Below, piece after piece: positions 62,376 to 64,000 of a stretch of 64,000 nucleotides of DNA; position 1 is the first letter of the stretch; each line of letters starts with the position of its first letter. The stretch lies in assembly GCF_002729955.1 (NCBI RefSeq), contig NZ_PBYA01000018.1:1-64000 (forward strand). Reading direction: 5' to 3'. Both the position numbers and the translations under genes were made by a program. The DNA is from Salinisphaera sp. GTDB lineage: Bacteria; Pseudomonadota; Gammaproteobacteria; Nevskiales; Salinisphaeraceae. The notes beneath the pieces were generated by a model. That model had not been told where the DNA came from. It worked only from the letters and a program-made list of their open reading frames with translations, and did no database searches.

Positions 62376-63797
62376 ATGTTCATCAACGGCGAATGGCTCG
62401 ACGGCCGGCCCGGCTTTGCGGTGACCAACCCGGCCACGGGCCAGACGATCGATACGGTGCCCGACTGCAACGAAGCCGATATCGACGCCGCGATTGCGGC
62501 AGCGCATACGGCATTCGCCACCTGGCGGGGCACCACGGCCTATCACCGCGCCGAGCTGTTGTACCGCGCCTGGGAGCTGATGACCGAGCGCAAGCGCGAG
62601 CTGGCAGAGCTGATGACCCGCGAGCAGGGCAAGCCGCTCAAGGCCTCGCTGGCCGAAGTGGGCTACGGCGCGGACTTTCTGCTCTGGTTCGCGGAAGAGG
62701 CCAAGCGGGTCTATGGCCAGATGGTGCCCTCGGCGCGAGAAAACCAGCGCTTCATGGTGCGCCGCGACCCGGTGGGCGTGGTCGGCGCGATTACGCCCTG
62801 GAACTATCCCATCTCCATGATCACGCGCAAGCTCGGCCCGGCGTTGGCGGCCGGCTGTACGGTGGTGCTCAAGCCCGCCGAGAGTACGCCGCTGTGTGCG
62901 AAGGCGATGTTCGAGATCTTCGAGGCGGCCGACTTTCCCAAGGGCGTGGTCAACCTGCTGACCGTGTCCGACCCGACCGCCACCGGGCAGGCGTTTTGCA
63001 GCGACGCGCGCGTACGCAAGCTCACCTTCACCGGCTCGACGGCGGTGGGGCGCAAGCTCAATGCCGAGGCAGCACTGTATTTGAAGCGGGTCTCCATGGA
63101 GCTGGGCGGCCATGCGCCGGCGCTGGTCTTTCCCGATGCCGACCCGGTACACGCCGCCAAAGGCCTGTCGCTGGTGAAGTTTCTCAATATGGGCCAGGCC
63201 TGTATCAGCCCCAACCGCATCTATGTACACGAAGACCACAGCGAAGCCTTTCTTGGCGAGCTGACGCGTCGTGTCGCGCGCCTGCGCGTGGGCAACGGTA
63301 TGGAAGAGGGCATTGGCATCGGTCCGCTGATCAACCAGGCCGCCATCGACAAGGTGGATGCTAAAGTACAGGACGCCGTCGCCCAGGGCGCACAGGTCGT
63401 GCACGGCGGCGTGCGTATGACCGAAGGCGCGCTGGCCAGCGGTCATTTTTATGCGCCGACGATCCTGTCCGGCGTAACGGCCGATATGCGGATCTATCGT
63501 GAAGAAACCTTCGGCCCGGTGGCGCCGGTAATCACCTATCGCGACGAGGATGACCTGATCGCCCTGGCCAACGATACCGAGTACGGCCTGGCGGCCTATG
63601 TGTACAGCGACCGGCTCGGTACCTGCATGCGCGCCTTCGAGGGCCTGGATTTCGGCATTATCGGCATCAACGATATCAACCCGACCAGCGCCGCCGCGCC
63701 CTTCGGCGGCATGAAGACGAGCGGGCTGGGCCGCGAGGGCGCTCAGGAAGGCATTGCCGAGTATCTGGAAACCAAGACTGCCGGCCTGGTGGTCTGA
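62376..63797 (+). CDS. NAD(P)-dependent succinate-semialdehyde dehydrogenase family enzyme
   Basis: This aldehyde dehydrogenase (473 residues) resembles GabD/YneI-type succinate-semialdehyde dehydrogenases: TPWNYPISMITRKLGPALAAGCTVVLKPAESTP, Glu242 in MELGGHAP, and catalytic Cys276 in NMGQACISPN. The end PFGGMKTSGLGREGAQEGI is family-typical. ATG 62376 is chosen because GGAGG lies 5 nt upstream and MFINGEWLDG is the usual opening; ATG 62364 is possible. No GABA transaminase is adjacent, so the true substrate may be another semialdehyde. Confidence 0.9.
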   Translation: MFINGEWLDGRPGFAVTNPATGQTIDTVPDCNEADIDAAIAAAHTAFATWRGTTAYHRAELLYRAWELMTERKRELAELMTREQGKPLKASLAEVGYGADFLLWFAEEAKRVYGQMVPSARENQRFMVRRDPVGVVGAITPWNYPISMITRKLGPALAAGCTVVLKPAESTPLCAKAMFEIFEAADFPKGVVNLLTVSDPTATGQAFCSDARVRKLTFTGSTAVGRKLNAEAALYLKRVSMELGGHAPALVFPDADPVHAAKGLSLVKFLNMGQACISPNRIYVHEDHSEAFLGELTRRVARLRVGNGMEEGIGIGPLINQAAIDKVDAKVQDAVAQGAQVVHGGVRMTEGALASGHFYAPTILSGVTADMRIYREETFGPVAPVITYRDEDDLIALANDTEYGLAAYVYSDRLGTCMRAFEGLDFGIIGINDINPTSAAAPFGGMKTSGLGREGAQEGIAEYLETKTAGLVV

Positions 63798-63923
63798 GCG
63801 TCGAAGCTGCCGGCCGGTGGGCGCCATCCGAATCGCGTAGACGGGGGTTCGGATCGTGCTCTCGACCTGCGCGTGGGTGGCGTACCCTGCGCCGCCCTCC
63901 CGCTAATAATCGGCTTGGAAAAT

Positions 63924-64000
63924 ATGGCGTATGAATGGTTTGTAGCCTCACCGCAGGCGCTGCTATGGGTGTTTTGCAGCACCCTTGCAATGTATGCGGC
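63924..64000 (+). CDS. Start of a membrane protein, cut by the window end
   Basis: ATG 63924 opens MAYEWFVASPQALLWVFCST and continues LAMYA to the window end. The visible start is a hydrophobic helix after a short aromatic head, as in DUF421/YetF-type proteins, but 25 residues are too few to be sure. Confidence 0.4.
   Translation, partial: MAYEWFVASPQALLWVFCSTLAMYA

Noticed and set aside
1-64000. CRISPR arrays, rRNA and tRNA genes
   Set aside because: I looked for regularly spaced repeats and for tRNA/rRNA signatures and saw none; a tRNAscan and CRISPR scan would settle it.

Overview
The window is a high-GC chromosomal segment from a gammaproteobacterium. The clustering of coaD-rsmD-tldD-yhdP-rng-rlmH-rsfS-nadD-proA-holA, the E. 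coli-type SpeD, a trpEGDC operon and a full alkane hydroxylase cluster (AlkB, rubredoxin, rubredoxin reductase, fatty aldehyde dehydrogenase, TetR regulator) fit a marine or hydrocarbon-degrading lineage such as Salinisphaera. That genus is an inference; no rRNA or tRNA gene is present to confirm it.

Layout. 0-14.4 kb: a minus-strand housekeeping block (CoA, 16S/23S rRNA methylation, TldD protease, quinone reductase, nitrilase-family amidase, YhdP, RNase G, RsfS, NadD, ProA, DNA polymerase III delta). 14.5-20.2 kb: speD, an OsmC protein and trpEGDC, preceded by a candidate Trp leader peptide. 20.2-25.4 kb: an OmpW-family porin, rpe, a CopD-like membrane protein, purC and an esterase. 25.7-33.6 kb: an efflux locus in which the RND pump and a TolC-type outer-membrane factor are one continuous reading frame, then an ATP-grasp enzyme and an ankyrin-like membrane-anchored protein. 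33.7-39.8 kb: prpB, alkH-like aldehyde dehydrogenase and tetR on the minus strand, divergent from alkB-rubA-rubB. 39.8-42.4 kb: an unknown membrane protein, a flavoprotein and SixA. 42.7-47.6 kb: nrdA-nrdB behind DnaA and NrdR boxes; NrdB has Phe at the radical-Tyr position (class Ic). 47.6-53.6 kb: an AT-richer accessory island with a PUA/EVE-like protein, an IS3 remnant, a NERD nuclease divergent from a nuclease-helicase (DUF2075), and a pair of tiny membrane proteins. 53.6-64 kb: a pyruvate-decarboxylase-type enzyme, DUF2855 protein, TetR, YqhA, YjfB-like protein, a PIN/RHH toxin-antitoxin pair, PrpD, an Mrr-like membrane nuclease and a succinate-semialdehyde dehydrogenase.

How the parts connect. 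AlkB with rubredoxin and its reductase would hydroxylate n-alkanes; the AlkH-like enzyme would oxidise the aldehyde; the OmpW protein could admit hydrophobic substrate (inference); PrpB and PrpD would handle propionyl-CoA left by odd-chain oxidation. The most novel-looking items are the RND-TolC fusion, the NERD/DUF2075/small-membrane-protein cassette between imperfect repeats, and the sensor-domain protein beside it. Several short dispersed repeats sit at gene ends, and one supplies the stop codon of the PIN toxin.
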